Assembly: GCA_002633005.1 (NCBI GenBank)
Contig: NMRA01000063.1
Span: forward strand, 730,427-794,426
Direction: 5' to 3'
DNA length: 64,000 bases
Origin: Phoronis australis
Lineage: Eukaryota; Phoronida; Phoronidae
Shown: positions 20,601 through 30,199 of the stretch, piece by piece
Layout: each line of letters begins with the position of its first letter
Position numbering within the stretch: position 1 is the stretch's first letter
Notes under the pieces: model-generated
The model's input: the letters and a program-made list of their open reading frames with translations, nothing else
Told to the model about the DNA's origin: nothing
The model's database searches: none
Program-made: the position numbers and the translations under genes

Positions 20601-21450
20601 GAAACGTGAACGGGACAGTCCAGTTGACTACAGGCAATGGTCTACCAACAAATATGCAGATTAGCTTGAAGTTTGAGCCGACTGGGACCTGTTCGAGATT
20701 GTTTGAAGAGTACACTAGACGCTGTGACTCGGACATTGGACTCCAAACTTTACGTTTTGTAATAGAATAGCTGTCTAAAAGCTCCGTGCGCTGCGCACGC
20801 AAGTTCTCCACTTCACAGGCGAGTGCAATATTTCCGTTAAACTCGTCAATATCTTCATCAACAATGTATACGTATATTAGAGTACCGTTATCAGGTCGAA
20901 CACGACGACGAACATCTTCGTCAAATGGCTTTAATTTAGTTCGAGAGTCTTTGGTAACCCACCACCATCTGTATGCAGGCGGTGGGAAAGACTCTAAAAT
21001 CGGTGTACACGGAATTTCGAGTGACTGGTTCACCGCACCCACAACAGACCCTCTGTATTGAGCTGAATCACTTCTTATCTCCTCCATGAAATAAACATCT
21101 ACTTTAGCAAACGAAGATGCGTCTTTACCAAACACATTGGAGGCAGAACATTGGTAGAAAACACTGTGCTCATTTGTTATATTCATGAGCTCAAGGATAT
21201 TACTTGAGTGTTCCATCCTGATTGTTTTGCTATTTGTAGGATAAGACTTACTGAATTTCTTGGTCCATTCATACGTAATGTTACCAGATCCTTCCGCGCA
21301 ACATTCGAGTTGCACGTCTGCGCCATAGACTACACCTTTTGACTTGGGGTGCCTCGTTATTTTGGGTGGGTAATTGAATTTTGCTTTCGCGAAAATGGGC
21401 AAGGTCAGTAACGTCGTGACAAATACCACAGTCACGTGAAAGATAAACAT
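17671..21450 (-). CDS. Intronless L1CAM-like Ig receptor with cytoplasmic helical repeats (1259 aa)
   Basis: The first in-frame ATG (21448-21450) opens a signal peptide (about residues 1-23, MFIFHVTVVFVTTLLTLPIF). Five Ig-like domains follow, with cysteine pairs near 50/101, 148/212, 265/313, 360/410 and 457/517. Ig1 (PPKITRHPKSKGVVYGADVQ) and Ig2 (SLEIPCTP..FPPPAYRW) resemble the first two Ig domains of the L1CAM/neurofascin family. No fibronectin III domains are seen. One transmembrane segment (about 547-573, LIELILLPVSVIFVV) is followed by a 685-residue cytoplasmic part: about 600-1100 consists of four A/B pairs of period about 126 residues. A has AI(R/K)SKDEF-V-L-LxRY and VVxDxA...AE; B has AI-SQNE, L-KYE-L and IDKKFxxAA. 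A basic, Ser-rich tail ends it. No ITIM or kinase domain. There is no intron in 3.8 kb, unlike typical L1-family genes; retrogene origin is possible. Ligand and function unknown. Confidence 0.85.
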   Translation of the reverse strand: MFIFHVTVVFVTTLLTLPIFAKAKFNYPPKITRHPKSKGVVYGADVQLECCAEGSGNITYEWTKKFSKSYPTNSKTIRMEHSSNILELMNITNEHSVFYQCSASNVFGKDASSFAKVDVYFMEEIRSDSAQYRGSVVGAVNQSLEIPCTPILESFPPPAYRWWWVTKDSRTKLKPFDEDVRRRVRPDNGTLIYVYIVDEDIDEFNGNIALACEVENLRAQRTELLDSYSITKRKVWSPMSESQRLVYSSNNLEQVPVGSNFKLICIFVGRPLPVVNWTVPFTFPATNGKLGKSRGSTFEVFMTERRHEGSYTCTGVDPVSGRVVGRAVMSVSVLHPLVLDDNARPKDTVVTEGSNVTFECSASSKSAHCMTRRWSVNNMEASTLKTAKLIDKKLILSQVQRSENITLVQCALYDNQGLLFTSAGYLVVVTPFRWRNGTQPGGEITIGKNSERVALHCFTESDPLEYTHVTWCKDSTIADCVRNNITKARDGVKFENSRSSLIIYFSENQIRPQNVTCIVQAMAFASAYGTDNNLMETFSLTYELTFLGLIELILLPVSVIFVVTGIVVVIFVECKGKIAFDKFHERCSVRSKIELVNVTDILNEAKELKIKLQKAVEANDEYRVRVLLLHYTTFGYNHSTIPMDKALITMAEQEISFHNKKSSEAEKRIKDEMTASIVSQNETNLYKCLGKYEELKKEHHAQFSIDKKFAKGANSALKRVKKASDRHVREAGELNQELMKAIRSKDEFGVRLNLLRYIDYSERHKHDVVVDRATVAVAEKHISEWSATYSVEEESMKSQLLQAILSQNADFIATALEKYEKLSKDKNRFFIDKKFVNAAKQALRNAGKSSLKSSKETHLQRQELLAAIKSKDEFSVHLALARYVTLCQEQDVLLDHVIVTRAEREIRKWNSGVSTTVEIIKNGFIKAIMSRNESEIKQAISSYEEYSKNLVGNIPIDRKYVIAAETSLETLSQANERASRAKREAAELKTKLRIAIDVGEECTSRLALLNYRMYCLRNMIVMDTEIIARAEQVIDESNKDTSDAVKSIKDELTKAIVSRRESDLKEALEKCEPRLGAERFGVVNIDRRFIKCANDCLKTINERNCEAPAESRCPKERWKKACTLFKFPRYKNKVGMQPITASGVHTELNSKLSKSYFQRFCKAYVESAPKRDPKEMSSLQKLFLKETVHKQNKGETMTRRSKSASTVCSAGTSRSLIQPQRRIVTPKSSTASFESKYEHPNLSPKRIKSQNSFSCISPN

Positions 21451-21963
21451 GCCCAACTCTACGCCACGCACGTGGAGCAAAGAACGTAACTTGTTGTCTT
21501 GAGACACGAGACGACAGCCAAAAGACAACACTACTTACGCGAATAAATCTTTATTTCACCATAGGCCTACATTATAGACAACAGATTCACAACTCCGACA
21601 TTTTCTTGAGTCCTATCCTAAAAGAGTAGCCACTCTCCAAAATTACCAATTTCAGTTTCTGATAAATGTATTGTGACGGGAAATTCTAGCATCTATTTTA
21701 TTGTACAGTGCAACGAAAAAAAAAAATAATTTCGGCATTGAAACGCTGTTCAAAGTCTTCCAATACTAGAACTGTTGATATCGTGAGTACTTATCAGGGG
21801 CGGATCCAGGGGCCAGGGCAAAGTATTAGCCAGGATTTTGCCCGTCAGACATTCACATTCCCGAACTGCCAAATGGAATCTGGGAGAATTTCAGGTACGG
21901 CCATGGGCCCCTTGGCCCCCTCTAAATCCTAAACTGCTTATGGCACTAAACCACACAACATCC
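21451..21963. other. Upstream region of the Ig-receptor gene
   Basis: The 5' flank of the - strand Ig gene. No convincing TATA box or initiator could be assigned. It includes a possible hAT-like MITE remnant at 21797-21938. Confidence 0.5.
21797..21938. mobile_element. Possible short hAT-like MITE remnant
   Basis: The left end CAGGGGCGGATCCAGGGG resembles the common hAT-type terminus CAGNGGCGGATC. The right side has a matching inverted block (cccctctaaatcctaaactg). A related terminus occurs at 34366-34424 (inverse of CAGTGGCGGATCTACAGGGG). Edges are degraded; no target duplication identified. Confidence 0.4.
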
Positions 21964-22230
21964 TGTTGAAATATATCACTTTTGGTTGCACAAATGAAAC
22001 CACAACAGATCGTGAGAATGACCTCTATTGTCAAAAAGAGACTAATTACAACGAAACAACTAATCGCAATAATGCGGTCGATGTAACGTAAAATAATAAT
22101 AAATGATTTTCAGCACTCTTCCTCAGTTCTTAGTGTTTAAGTTCAAACATAACCAATAAAAGAGTTTCCCAAAGTCCTCAAAGCAGGTATGATAAAGTAT
22201 CCACAAGACGTTTACTTATAAGTACCAACA
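21964..22230 (-). repeat. Copia-type LTR (267 bp), 3' LTR of the relic
   Basis: Read on the - strand it starts TGTTGGTACTTATAAGTAAA and ends ATATTTCAACA, with TGTTG/CAACA inverted ends. Immediately upstream in that orientation is a purine tract (taagtgaggaggagt, plus-strand 22231-22245), the expected polypurine primer for plus-strand synthesis. The matching 5' LTR was not found. Confidence 0.8.
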
Positions 22231-22276
22231 CTCCTCCTCACTTATGTTAACCGTTGAACAACTAACAAACTAATGT

Positions 22277-22660
22277 TTAACTAACTCCTGCCATGGCCCT
22301 GAGTTTTTCGAATGTTTCTCTTGGCAATGGCTTGGTCAACATGCCTGCTGTCATTAGTGCACTACAACAATACTTTAAGTCAATAGAACCAGTGCTGACC
22401 AAATCACGGATAAAGTGATGTTTGATTTCAATATGTTTGGCACGACCATGAAATTTTGGATTGTGACATATGGATATGGCTGCCTGGTTATCCTCAAAAA
22501 AAGTCATCGGTTTTTGAATTCCATTCAACTCGAGCACAAATTTGGAAAGCCACAATGGCTTCCTGCGCAGCCATCCCCAAGCCAACATGCTCCGCTTCAG
22601 CTGATGACAGAGCAACACATGATGACGTTTACTTCTCAAGCTGACAATTGATCCAGCCAC
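22277..22660 (-). pseudogene. Copia RNase H fragment
   Basis: Contains FFEDNQAAISICHNPKFHGR, KHIEIKHHFIRD and TKPLPRETFEKLR, the conserved C-terminal half of Ty1/copia RNase H. The upstream start of the domain is out of frame. Confidence 0.88.
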
Positions 22661-22799
22661 ATAAAATGTATATCCAGATGTCGATCTACGTACGACATCT
22701 TCTCCCCAGTCGGAGTCGGAATATCCAACAGAGTCCGAGAACTCGCTACTTTATCGCAATCCGAAATTAACCGTTCCATTCAAGTATCGCATTATCCGC

Positions 22800-23015
22800 T
22801 TAACAACAGACCAGTGCTGTTCGGTCGGTTTCTAGCAGAACTGAGAAACACTTCTCACTGCAAATGCTATACCTGGCCTTGTCCACTGACTCAGATATAG
22901 CAAACTTCCAACAGCAGATCGACTGATATAATTCCTGATCAAAAGTAGCAACATCATTTGGTTCAGGTTTTAAACCCATTTCCATAGGGGTACTGACTGG
23001 CTTACACTCGCTCAC
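22800..23015 (-). pseudogene. Copia RT/RNase H connection fragment
   Basis: Begins ECKPVSTPMEMGLKPEPND, the conserved copia CKPVSTPME connection motif, then loses the frame after LYQS, where copia proteins normally continue with the LLYLS/TRPDI motifs. Confidence 0.75.
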
Positions 23016-23058
23016 ACCAAATTCCAGGACTTTGGTCGTGTAACCTGGTTGTGACTAA

Positions 23059-23493
23059 CTAAGCAATCACAACCCCCAAGAAGTATTTCAATTCACCCAT
23101 GTCAGTTACTTTGAATTTTGCCTTTATTGCTCGCTTAATCTCTGACAGTTCTTCATCATCAGTTGCAGCAATAATTATGTCATCGACATAAACTGCTATC
23201 ATAGCAGTACCACCATCCAACACAAAAATGCATGGATCGTTATCTGAACGTTTAAAACCAATGTTGTGCAAATGCTCATCCAAAACAATGTTCCAACAAC
23301 GAGGTGACTGTTTCAACCCATAAATACTCTCGTTGAGCTTACAGACAAGGTTTATCTTGCCTTTCTCAACAAATCCCTCGGGTTGTCTCATATACACCTC
23401 CTCATGTAACACACCATTTAGAAATGCAGTGTTCACATCCATCTGATGAAGCATCATATTTTGTTTTAATGCAAGAGCAATCAGTGCTCGCAC
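23059..23493 (-). pseudogene. Copia reverse transcriptase core (RVT_2)
   Basis: Contains HQMDVNTAFLNGVLHEEVYM, QPEGFV, YGLKQSPRCW, the catalytic AVYVDDIIIAA and LKYFLG, all typical of copia RT. The fragment lacks the N-terminal fingers, which are out of frame upstream. Confidence 0.93.
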
Positions 23494-23505
23494 AGACTTC
23501 GGTCT

Positions 23506-24171
23506 CTACCGAATCATCAGGAGTTTCATTCTCTTCCGACTGCTTGTCATCCGCTTGTTCCACATCGATGCATTTCTCACTACCAATCTCGGACCGGACA
23601 GTACCTTTGGCCTTTTATACTCCTTCTCAAGTCCGAATATGTACTCGTCAAACACAACATCACGAGTAAGAATGACTCGATCACGACTTATATCATACAC
23701 ACGATATGCCTTACTATCAGGTGCATAACCCAGAAAGATGGTCTTTCTAGATTTTGAATCAAACTTAAGAACGTTCGTCCTTAGGGACATGTGCATATGC
23801 TCTGCAGCCAAAACACGTAGAGTATCAACACTCGGTTTCTCGCCCATCAAGGCCTCAAATGGAGTTTGACCATTTAGCGCCCTCGTAGGACTTCGGTTTC
23901 GCAAATTGGTAGCAGTGGAGATTACCTCTGCCCAAAATTTCTGGGGCAAAAGCGATTCAGCAAGCATTGAGCGTGCAGTTTCGACAAGGGTGCGATTCAT
24001 TCTTTCGGCAACTCCGTTTTGGTCTGGTGTCTTCGGAACAGTTACTTGGTGTCTGATTCCTTCTCGTCTGAGGTACTGTTCAAACTGCTTTGAAATGTAC
24101 TCTCCTCCATTGTCAGCTCTGAGACTTTTGAGTTTCTGACCAGTAAGATTCTCAGCCATATAGCCTTCCAT
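23506..24171 (-). pseudogene. Copia integrase, C-terminal part
   Basis: Contains LKSLRADNGGEYISKQFEQY, TPDQNGVAERMNRTL (catalytic Asp and Glu), WAEVISTATNLRNRSP and the GYAPDSKAYRVYD segment. It overlaps the upstream integrase fragment in another frame, so a frameshift lies around 24050-24170. Confidence 0.92.
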
Positions 24172-24503
24172 TCTAAAAAGGTATTGAATACCTGATCCTT
24201 ACGCTTGATGATGTACACCCAAGCATACCGGGAATAATCATCGACAAATGTCAGAAAGTATTCACAGCCACTGAGGGAAGCTGTGCTCATTTTACCGCAA
24301 ACATCAGTGTTCACAAGTCGCAGAGGGAAATTGCTACGATGGGCCTTACCTTCTGGAAAGCTGGCTCTGTGCAGCTTACCTTGAACACAAGGCTCACAAA
24401 CTCCCAGTTCACAATCCGACTTACAGTCAAGCCCAATTGTAATCTTACTGCGTATCAATTGTTTAAACTTTGGCCACCTAAATGTCCAAAACGAAGATGC
24501 CAC
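24042..24503 (-). pseudogene. Copia GAG-pre-integrase and integrase N-terminal part
   Basis: Contains CEPCVQGKLHRASFPEGK and LVNTDVCGKMSTASLSGC (first catalytic Asp), then YFLTFVDDYSRYAWVY. The preceding zinc-binding His pair is degraded. Confidence 0.88.
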
Positions 24504-24787
24504 AACTCAAACTGTGAGTTAGTCTCTGCTACTGACACAGACTCAGTCATGGGCCTTACATTTAAGTAATACAGGCCATTGACTTTACGGCCTTTTGCAA
24601 CTTCTTTACCAACATCATTCACAATGTTACACTCAGTATCAGTAAATTCTATGGTGCCTAGCTTGTGAAAAGCTTAACAAACTGAATGACAGGCCTGGTA
24701 CAAACAGAACATTTTCTTACACACATTTTGTGCTATTCCCGTTCAGGGAATCAAGTTCAAGTTCAACCGCTCCTTGGCCGGTTCCTT

Positions 24788-24998
24788 TTAAAACACGTCC
24801 ATCCCCAAGCGTACGTCTCTACTGTCCTGCAGCTCCGTAAACTCGGTATATTTTGCTTTGTCATTGCACATGTATGTTGATGTTCCCGAGTCCATGATCC
24901 ATTCACGAGTAGACCTAGCACCAGTAAGCATTGCATTTATCAGCAAGCCAATAGACACCTCACTCTCACTGTCCTTAGTCGCTTCAAAACTCGAGAAA
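24788..24998 (-). pseudogene. Copia aspartic protease fragment
   Basis: EWIMDSGTSTYMCND is the copia protease active site (WIxDSGAS pattern). The frame continues upstream into sequence that is only the antisense of the inverted gag fragment, marking the break near 25000. Confidence 0.75.
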
Positions 24999-24999
24999 T

Positions 25000-25514
25000 T
25001 CAATGTAAGAAGGGACAAAGCACTTGCTACCATAGTTCTCTCAGTGGACACTAGTTTGTTGTACATACCAGGAGACCCCGTGGATCCCTGTGACGTGTGG
25101 CAGAAATTTCAGAACCAGTTTCAAAAGAAAACTTGGGCAAATAAGCTGCATTTACGTAAGAAACTATATTCAATGAAGTTAAATGCATGTGATGACGTCA
25201 GTGCTCATATCAAATCCATGACTGACCTTTTTAACGAACTTGCAGTAATTGGTGATCCAGTAAACGATGAAGATCGTGTTGTGCATCTTCTTGCAAGTCT
25301 TCCCAATATGTATGATGTGTTGGTTACAGCAATGGAGGCTTGCGAGGAGGTGCCTGGGATGGAACTAGTGACTGAGCGTTTATTACACGAGGAGCGGAAA
25401 CTTAGCGAACAGTCAGCCGGGGAAGCGCTTGTCGCTCGCGAAAAGACTAGGTCAAACAAGGGTCCTAAGTGTTATGGATGTAAATGGTGTGGTCACATAA
25501 AACGTTTTGATTAG
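25000..25514 (+). pseudogene. Copia gag fragment (UBN2-type), inverted relative to pol
   Basis: Reads RDKALATIVLSVDTSL, DVWQKFQNQFQKKTW, KLYSMKLNACDDVSAHI, LLASLPNMYD and a zinc-knuckle start CYGCKWCGHIKR before a stop. This is the copia gag region, but on the + strand while the adjoining protease and pol are on the - strand. It reflects either an inversion within one element or two elements joined head to head. Confidence 0.85.
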
Positions 25515-25544
25515 CTCAATAACTTTCATCAGAGTCGGGTCAGC

Positions 25545-25780
25545 TCATGTGGTCAGTTCGATGTCCTCAATCGAAATAGCTTTGGGTTTTGTGTGTTGCA
25601 AAATACAGTTGACATATTCTTCCGTAATCTTGCTTTCGCGCGAAGCCTGTTTGTTACCAGCAATTGGGTGTCGTGACATAAAATCGGGCCGGGTTGGAGA
25701 CACCCGGTTTATATTTAATTGTGAACTTTTATGGTTGTAGCCGTAATCCCCAACGTTCGATTCTGAGCGGTGGTCATTCC
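25545..25780 (-). pseudogene. Gypsy RNase H end fragment
   Basis: Contains RVSPTRPDFMSRHPI, the end of gypsy RNase H where ...ADxLSRxP is usual, in a frame shifted from the main RNase H fragment. Confidence 0.7.
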
Positions 25781-26043
25781 TTTTTCCAACTCGTTTCCAG
25801 AGGTTTATGATCCGTAATAACCTCAAAGTGATGAGCGCCTCGCAAATACATATCAAAATGTTCGCATGCCCATACAATCGCTAGTGCCTCCCGTTCCGTT
25901 TGACTATAACGGGTTTCTGTTTCGGTGAGCGATCTGCTCGCATAAGTGACAACTTTGTTGTTTTGGCATAATATAGCGGAAATTCCCACTGGACTTCCAT
26001 CAACAATTACTTCAATATTCTCATTCGGCTTAGAATATGCCAT
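25774..26043 (-). pseudogene. Gypsy RNase H fragment
   Basis: Contains VIVDGSPVGISAILCQ, YASRSLTETETRYSQTEREA, LAIVWACEHFDMYLRG and VITDHKPLE, classic Ty3/gypsy RNase H motifs including the catalytic acidic residues. It begins about 70 bp after the RT fragment. Confidence 0.92.
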
Positions 26044-26109
26044 GACTGGGCGGTCAATCAGTTTCTGTTTCAGTGTCTTAAACGCGGTTTCATGTTCATT
26101 CGCCCATTG

Positions 26110-26538
26110 CTAAACAGCATCCTTCTTGGTTAGCCTACGCAGTGGTTCACTGATCGTAGCATAGTTATCATGAAATCTCGCGCAATATGTTGTCATGCCG
26201 AGAAAACTGCGCACACTACTTACATTTGATGGTGCTTTGGTGTCAACAATGGCTTTGACCTTTTTTGGATCTGGTGAGATTCCACCTCTACTGAAGACAA
26301 GTACGAAAAAATCGATAGACGACTTGTTATACTCACATTTCTTGGCATTCAGTGTCAGCCCATTGTCTTGCAATGCTTGGAACACATCGTAGTCTTCCTG
26401 CGTCTTCCCAAACACAATTATGTCATCGGCTATATTTTTCACACCGGGAATTCCTTTAATCACATTTTTGATCGTTTCTTGAAATATTTCAGATACGGAA
26501 CAAACACGAAATTTAGACGCCGATAACGGAAAAGACAA
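26110..26538 (-). pseudogene. Gypsy reverse transcriptase, C-terminal part
   Basis: Contains EIFQETIKNVIKGIPGV, the catalytic IADDIIVFGKT, LTLNAKKCEY and VRSFLGMTTYCARF. It overlaps the upstream RT fragment in a different frame near 26460-26540. Confidence 0.92.
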
Positions 26539-26539
26539 G

Positions 26540-27575
26540 CATGCGTACTAAACGTTGTGATATAGCGAGAACTTTCATCCAACTCGAGTTGGTGATAACC
26601 GGAACGTAGGTCCAATTTACTAAAAATTGAGGACCCATTCAAATCCGAAATTAACTCATCAACAGTGGGCATGTGGTGGCGTTCGCGTTCAATTGCCGTA
26701 TTCGGCCCACGCATATCGACGCATAATCTGATGTCATCCGAGTCCTTCTTAGGAGGGGTCACAATAGGTGAAATCCAAGGCGTCGGAGTGCCAACCTCTA
26801 CCTTTTCAATGATGCCTTCTTTCAACAACTTGTTGAGCTCTTTTTCGACATTCTCCCTCAAGTGAAACGGTGTACACCGATGTCGAATCGCGATCGGCTT
26901 GACGTAAGGGTTAATGTGGAGTTTCACGTTTGAGTTTTTCAACTTTCCTACCACACTGAATAGTTCTGGAAATCGGTCCTCAACACTTTTTATATTTCTC
27001 GCGACTTGGACAAGATTCAGCTTAACGCAGGTCGGGTAACCCAGCAACGAACCGTGATTGCGCTTGACTACCAGAAACTCGCAACAGGCATAAATCTGTT
27101 TTGTTTCTATGGTGACCTGACACCGTCCGATGACCGGCAATGGGTTGTTATTGCCATATGGTAACAGTTTCTCCAGACGACGTTTGCTTAATTTGGGTGA
27201 GCCAATTTTAGCATACGTCACCTCGTCAAGGATGTTTATTGACGCACCAGTGTCAATTGTTCTGTCGCATGGTCTATCATTTAACTTCACGGAAACATGT
27301 GGAATCCGAGTCGATTTCTGCTGACTCACACCATAACAATATTCTTCATCGCTCGACTCAGGTTGTTGACAGTTATCTGAGTGTGATTTAACGCCCTTTT
27401 TGTCGTTTTTAATCTCCCTTACTTTATGAGTTGTTACCGGTCTCGTTTGCCTCACACGGCAGAATTTTGCAAAATGTCCAACATTTTGACACTTATGGCA
27501 AATTTTATCTTTGGCAGGACATGGTCCTGAGTGTGGATAACTTCTTCCACAGCTGAAACATGACTTGTTTGCCAA
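26540..27575 (-). pseudogene. Gypsy zinc knuckle, protease and RT N-terminal part
   Basis: Reads, in order, the zinc knuckle CHKCQNVGHFAKFC, protease active site TIDTGASINILDE, then RT motifs LLKEGIIEKVE, IVTPPKKD, RLCVDMRGPN and IFSKLDLRSGYHQLEL, ending in a frameshift after the FxYxRL region. Confidence 0.93.
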
Positions 27576-27693
27576 GTTTGGTTTAACATACCCTCGCTGT
27601 CTCGGCGTTTGTACGTGGACGACTACTTTTATCTCTCATCCTTTCACACAATGAGTGTCTCTCTCAATAGCTGCCGCTTGACTATCCGCAATT

Positions 27694-28202
27694 TCAACAG
27701 CGACCAAGTGCCAATATCTCTGCTAGAGGTTTGTCTGCCTCTCTCAGCGCTCTGCGGTGTAATTGATTGGATGAACAGTTCTGGATCACCTGAGACAGGA
27801 TCTCTTGATTCGCGTTTACAAAATTATAGTTGGCAGCCAACTGTCTCAATTCAGTGACAAACTCATCTAACGACTGTCCGGGTTGTTGTCTATACGTCCG
27901 AAACTGATAGATGTCCATCTGAACATTTTTCTTAGGCTCAAAATAAGACAAAATACCTGTTCAGTGCCCTCATAGTCCTGCGTTGAGTCCCCCTTGTTGG
28001 CCTCATATATGTCGTACGTTTTGTCGCCAACGTAATGCAACAGCAGAGCCCGCTTCCTGGCCCCGTTGTCCTCCGTGTCGGCGAGTACCATGCCGACGAA
28101 CAAGTTTTCTAACTTTCCGATCCACTGTCGGAACTTCGGGCCAGCGCTAGTGCTGTCCTCACAGTCAAATTGTGGAAAAACCGGCAAACCTCCTGCCTGC
28201 AT
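27694..28202 (-). pseudogene. Gypsy gag (two overlapping frames)
   Basis: The N-terminal part (27867-28202, starting MQAGGLPVFPQFDCED) and a second frame (27694-27951, YFEPKKNVQMDIYQFRTYRQ and SLDEFVTELRQLAANYNF) together match gypsy gag. The frame changes around 27900-27960. Confidence 0.85.
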
Positions 28203-28238
28203 TGTCCACGCTCAATGAGTTCAAATCCTCGTCGCCAG

Positions 28239-28483
28239 TGTAATATTCTGATATTACGAAGTCAGAATATAAGACTTGCTGTGTCAAATACTTTATTGGA
28301 ACTAACTAAATTTCCTACAAGGTGGCTTATGTAGAACAGTGACTAAGTAGCATGCAATTCTAACAATCGAAGTGGTAATGTCATATATAGAACTTCCTTT
28401 ACTCAGAATTAATTAAACTATAGTCTTGCACTAACTGGTATGCGTGAGTAATATATCTGTTATATGTTTATCAAAACATTACA
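28239..28483 (-). repeat. Gypsy 5' LTR (245 bp)
   Basis: On the - strand it starts TGTAATGTTTTGATAAACAT and ends ATCAGAATATTACA, giving TGTAAT/ATTACA inverted ends. The next bases are CTGGCGACGAGGATTTGAAC, a typical gypsy primer-binding region, followed by the gag start. The matching LTR at the far end is absent. Confidence 0.85.
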
Positions 28484-29681
28484 TATCCCTCCACAAGTTT
28501 TAATACTGTGGAATTTTACCAGAATCTGTCAGTCGTTTTTACAAATAATTGACAGACAAGGAAAATACTGTGGATGCATAAAATGCTGCAGTAGTGTCCA
28601 AAATATCTCGACTATAATCACATAAGTGATTTGCATATACGCGTACATCAGACAAAATAACCGGTGCTAGTCAATTACCTGTAAACAAGAGCAATACAAT
28701 GCACCCACTACAGCAACTTGAGCAACATGTTGGTAGGGGTGTTCATTACTATCATACAATATAATTAGATTAATGACGGACGACAGCCAACATGCTGACT
28801 GTATGGGACCACAAAAATAATTTAAATAAGTAATAATGAATAAATAAATAACAATGAATAAATAACAATAAATCAGTAACAAAGTACGGATAAAAATAAA
28901 TATATTATAATAATAACAAAAAACAGTAAGTATAATTATCTTTTAGATCTGAATGTATGAAGACTTAAGTGAATTGCAGGAAGAAATGAAAGAAAGTAGT
29001 TAGAAGCATCAATGCGCTTAGAATGAACTAATCAGTAGTTCCCAAAATCATGCAAACCATTAACGATTTTCTATATAAGCGATCGAATGCAGTAACAGTA
29101 AAGACATTACGTTCGAATCACCCTATCCATGTCTCTGGTTAGTTGGCTGGCAACAGTTTCACGCAAAAAAAAACTTTTCATGTATATCATCTATCTTTAT
29201 TAGTGGAGATGTGAAAAAAGCACCAGTCACGAATTTCTGCTGTTGCTTGCAGCCGTAAGCAGCGGAATAATGCACTGTTCCTTTTTTACCGACAGGCGCC
29301 GTCATATCTTGCCTTGTCTTGTAAATCCCTGTGGTTGTTTGATAACGAACATCGACATTTCTAATTAATTCACATGGCGTCCTCATTAAATACTTCAGGC
29401 AATCACTTGAAAACGTACATATTGATATTTTGCAGAAATTAACTTGATTTGCATAAACGAACAGGTAAATAGGTACTGAGCTGAAACTGAAATCGAGCAA
29501 CAGGTTCGTACCGACACGAGAAGCCGTAACGGTTTGAAGTTGAATTGGAGCATGGAAGCCACACATTTACCACAGGTGGATGTTATATGCTAGGATTCGC
29601 GCCTTGCGTATGAGACATTTTTTTGTTTTTGTTGCCAAATACTGCAATTTCCATGCATCCTGGCGAGTTTAAGCCACTTAA
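28484..29681. other. Intergenic DNA, no gene seen
   Basis: AT-rich sequence with an AATAAATAAC-type simple repeat around 28815-28920. A 135-codon - strand ORF (29159-29566) resembles no known family and has no splice or promoter context, so it is not annotated. Confidence 0.6.
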
Positions 29682-30190
29682 AGGAGAATACCACCCGATT
29701 TAATTAGTCTTTTTTACCGTCTTAATCGGTCTATATCCACATCGCCTCTTATACGGTCGACCTCACCTTGCCGAGAGGTGTCGCATTAACCTGTGAGGAA
29801 GGTGAGAAACAACGCAGCCACGTCAGTGGTTCGTCTGCAGAGTGACTGCCGTGCTGTATTGCGGTGAATCGTTCCCGCTTGCCCAAAATATGAAGCTGCG
29901 AAGAAAGATGGCATGTCATTTTTTCGACTTCCTCGAGAGCCCGAAATGCTTAGGAAGTGGCTTGCGGTAGTGAAGAATGAAAGGTACGCTGTTAATAGCA
30001 AGTTATGAGACCGTGAAACATCTCCGTGTCTGTGGCCGGTATTTCGTCGACAGCGATTTCTCTGACAAATTCCGGCTAACTAAAGAACTATCCATACGCT
30101 CTGTTGCCTGTGCATGTTCACGGCGCCTCTCTAGTATTTCTTGATCAGTGTATTCTGGTTCGAACTGATAGCCTGTGAAACCTAACGATC
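29682..30190 (+). pseudogene. THAP zinc-finger relic (probably transposon-derived)
   Basis: Around 29889-30000 the + strand reads CPKYEAAKKDGMSFFRLPRE, then MLRKWLAVVKNERYAV. In another frame around 30020-30070 it reads LRVCGRYFVDSDFSDKFRLT, the C-terminal C..(H)F..SDF half with Tyr where the zinc-binding His should be. A stop and a frameshift separate the halves. TTAA|AGGAGAATACCACCC at 29678-29696 looks like a Kolobok-type left end. A matching right end was not found. Confidence 0.65.
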
Positions 30191-30199
30191 TGACCCATG

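Larger units (their letters stand above)
22277..24998 (-). pseudogene. Copia retrotransposon pol relic (protease-integrase-RT-RNase H), overview
   Basis: Segments in copia order (PR, INT, RT, RNase H) run right to left on the - strand, broken by frameshifts and stops, between the LTR at 21964-22230 and an inverted gag fragment at 25000. Copia/Ty1 order (integrase before RT) distinguishes it from the gypsy relic beyond 25.5 kb. It cannot encode an intact polyprotein. Confidence 0.9.
25545..28483 (-). pseudogene. Ty3/gypsy retrotransposon relic, overview
   Basis: On the - strand, from right to left: LTR (28239-28483), primer-binding region, gag, zinc knuckles, protease, RT, RNase H. Frames are interrupted several times. 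The integrase and 3' LTR are missing; the element is truncated near 25545, where it abuts the copia gag fragment. The gag and knuckle sequences resemble Mag/CsRn1-like animal gypsy elements. Confidence 0.9.

Noticed and set aside
18016-21061. + strand ORFs of 70-140 codons
   Set aside because: Antisense shadows of the Ig-receptor gene.
21451-21531. Upstream extension of the Ig-receptor frame (27 residues)
   Set aside because: It begins with GTG, not ATG, and would bury the signal peptide; the ATG at 21450 is preferred.
29159-29566. 135-codon ORF on the - strand
   Set aside because: No recognisable domain, repetitive composition or splice context; length is within chance for AT-rich DNA.
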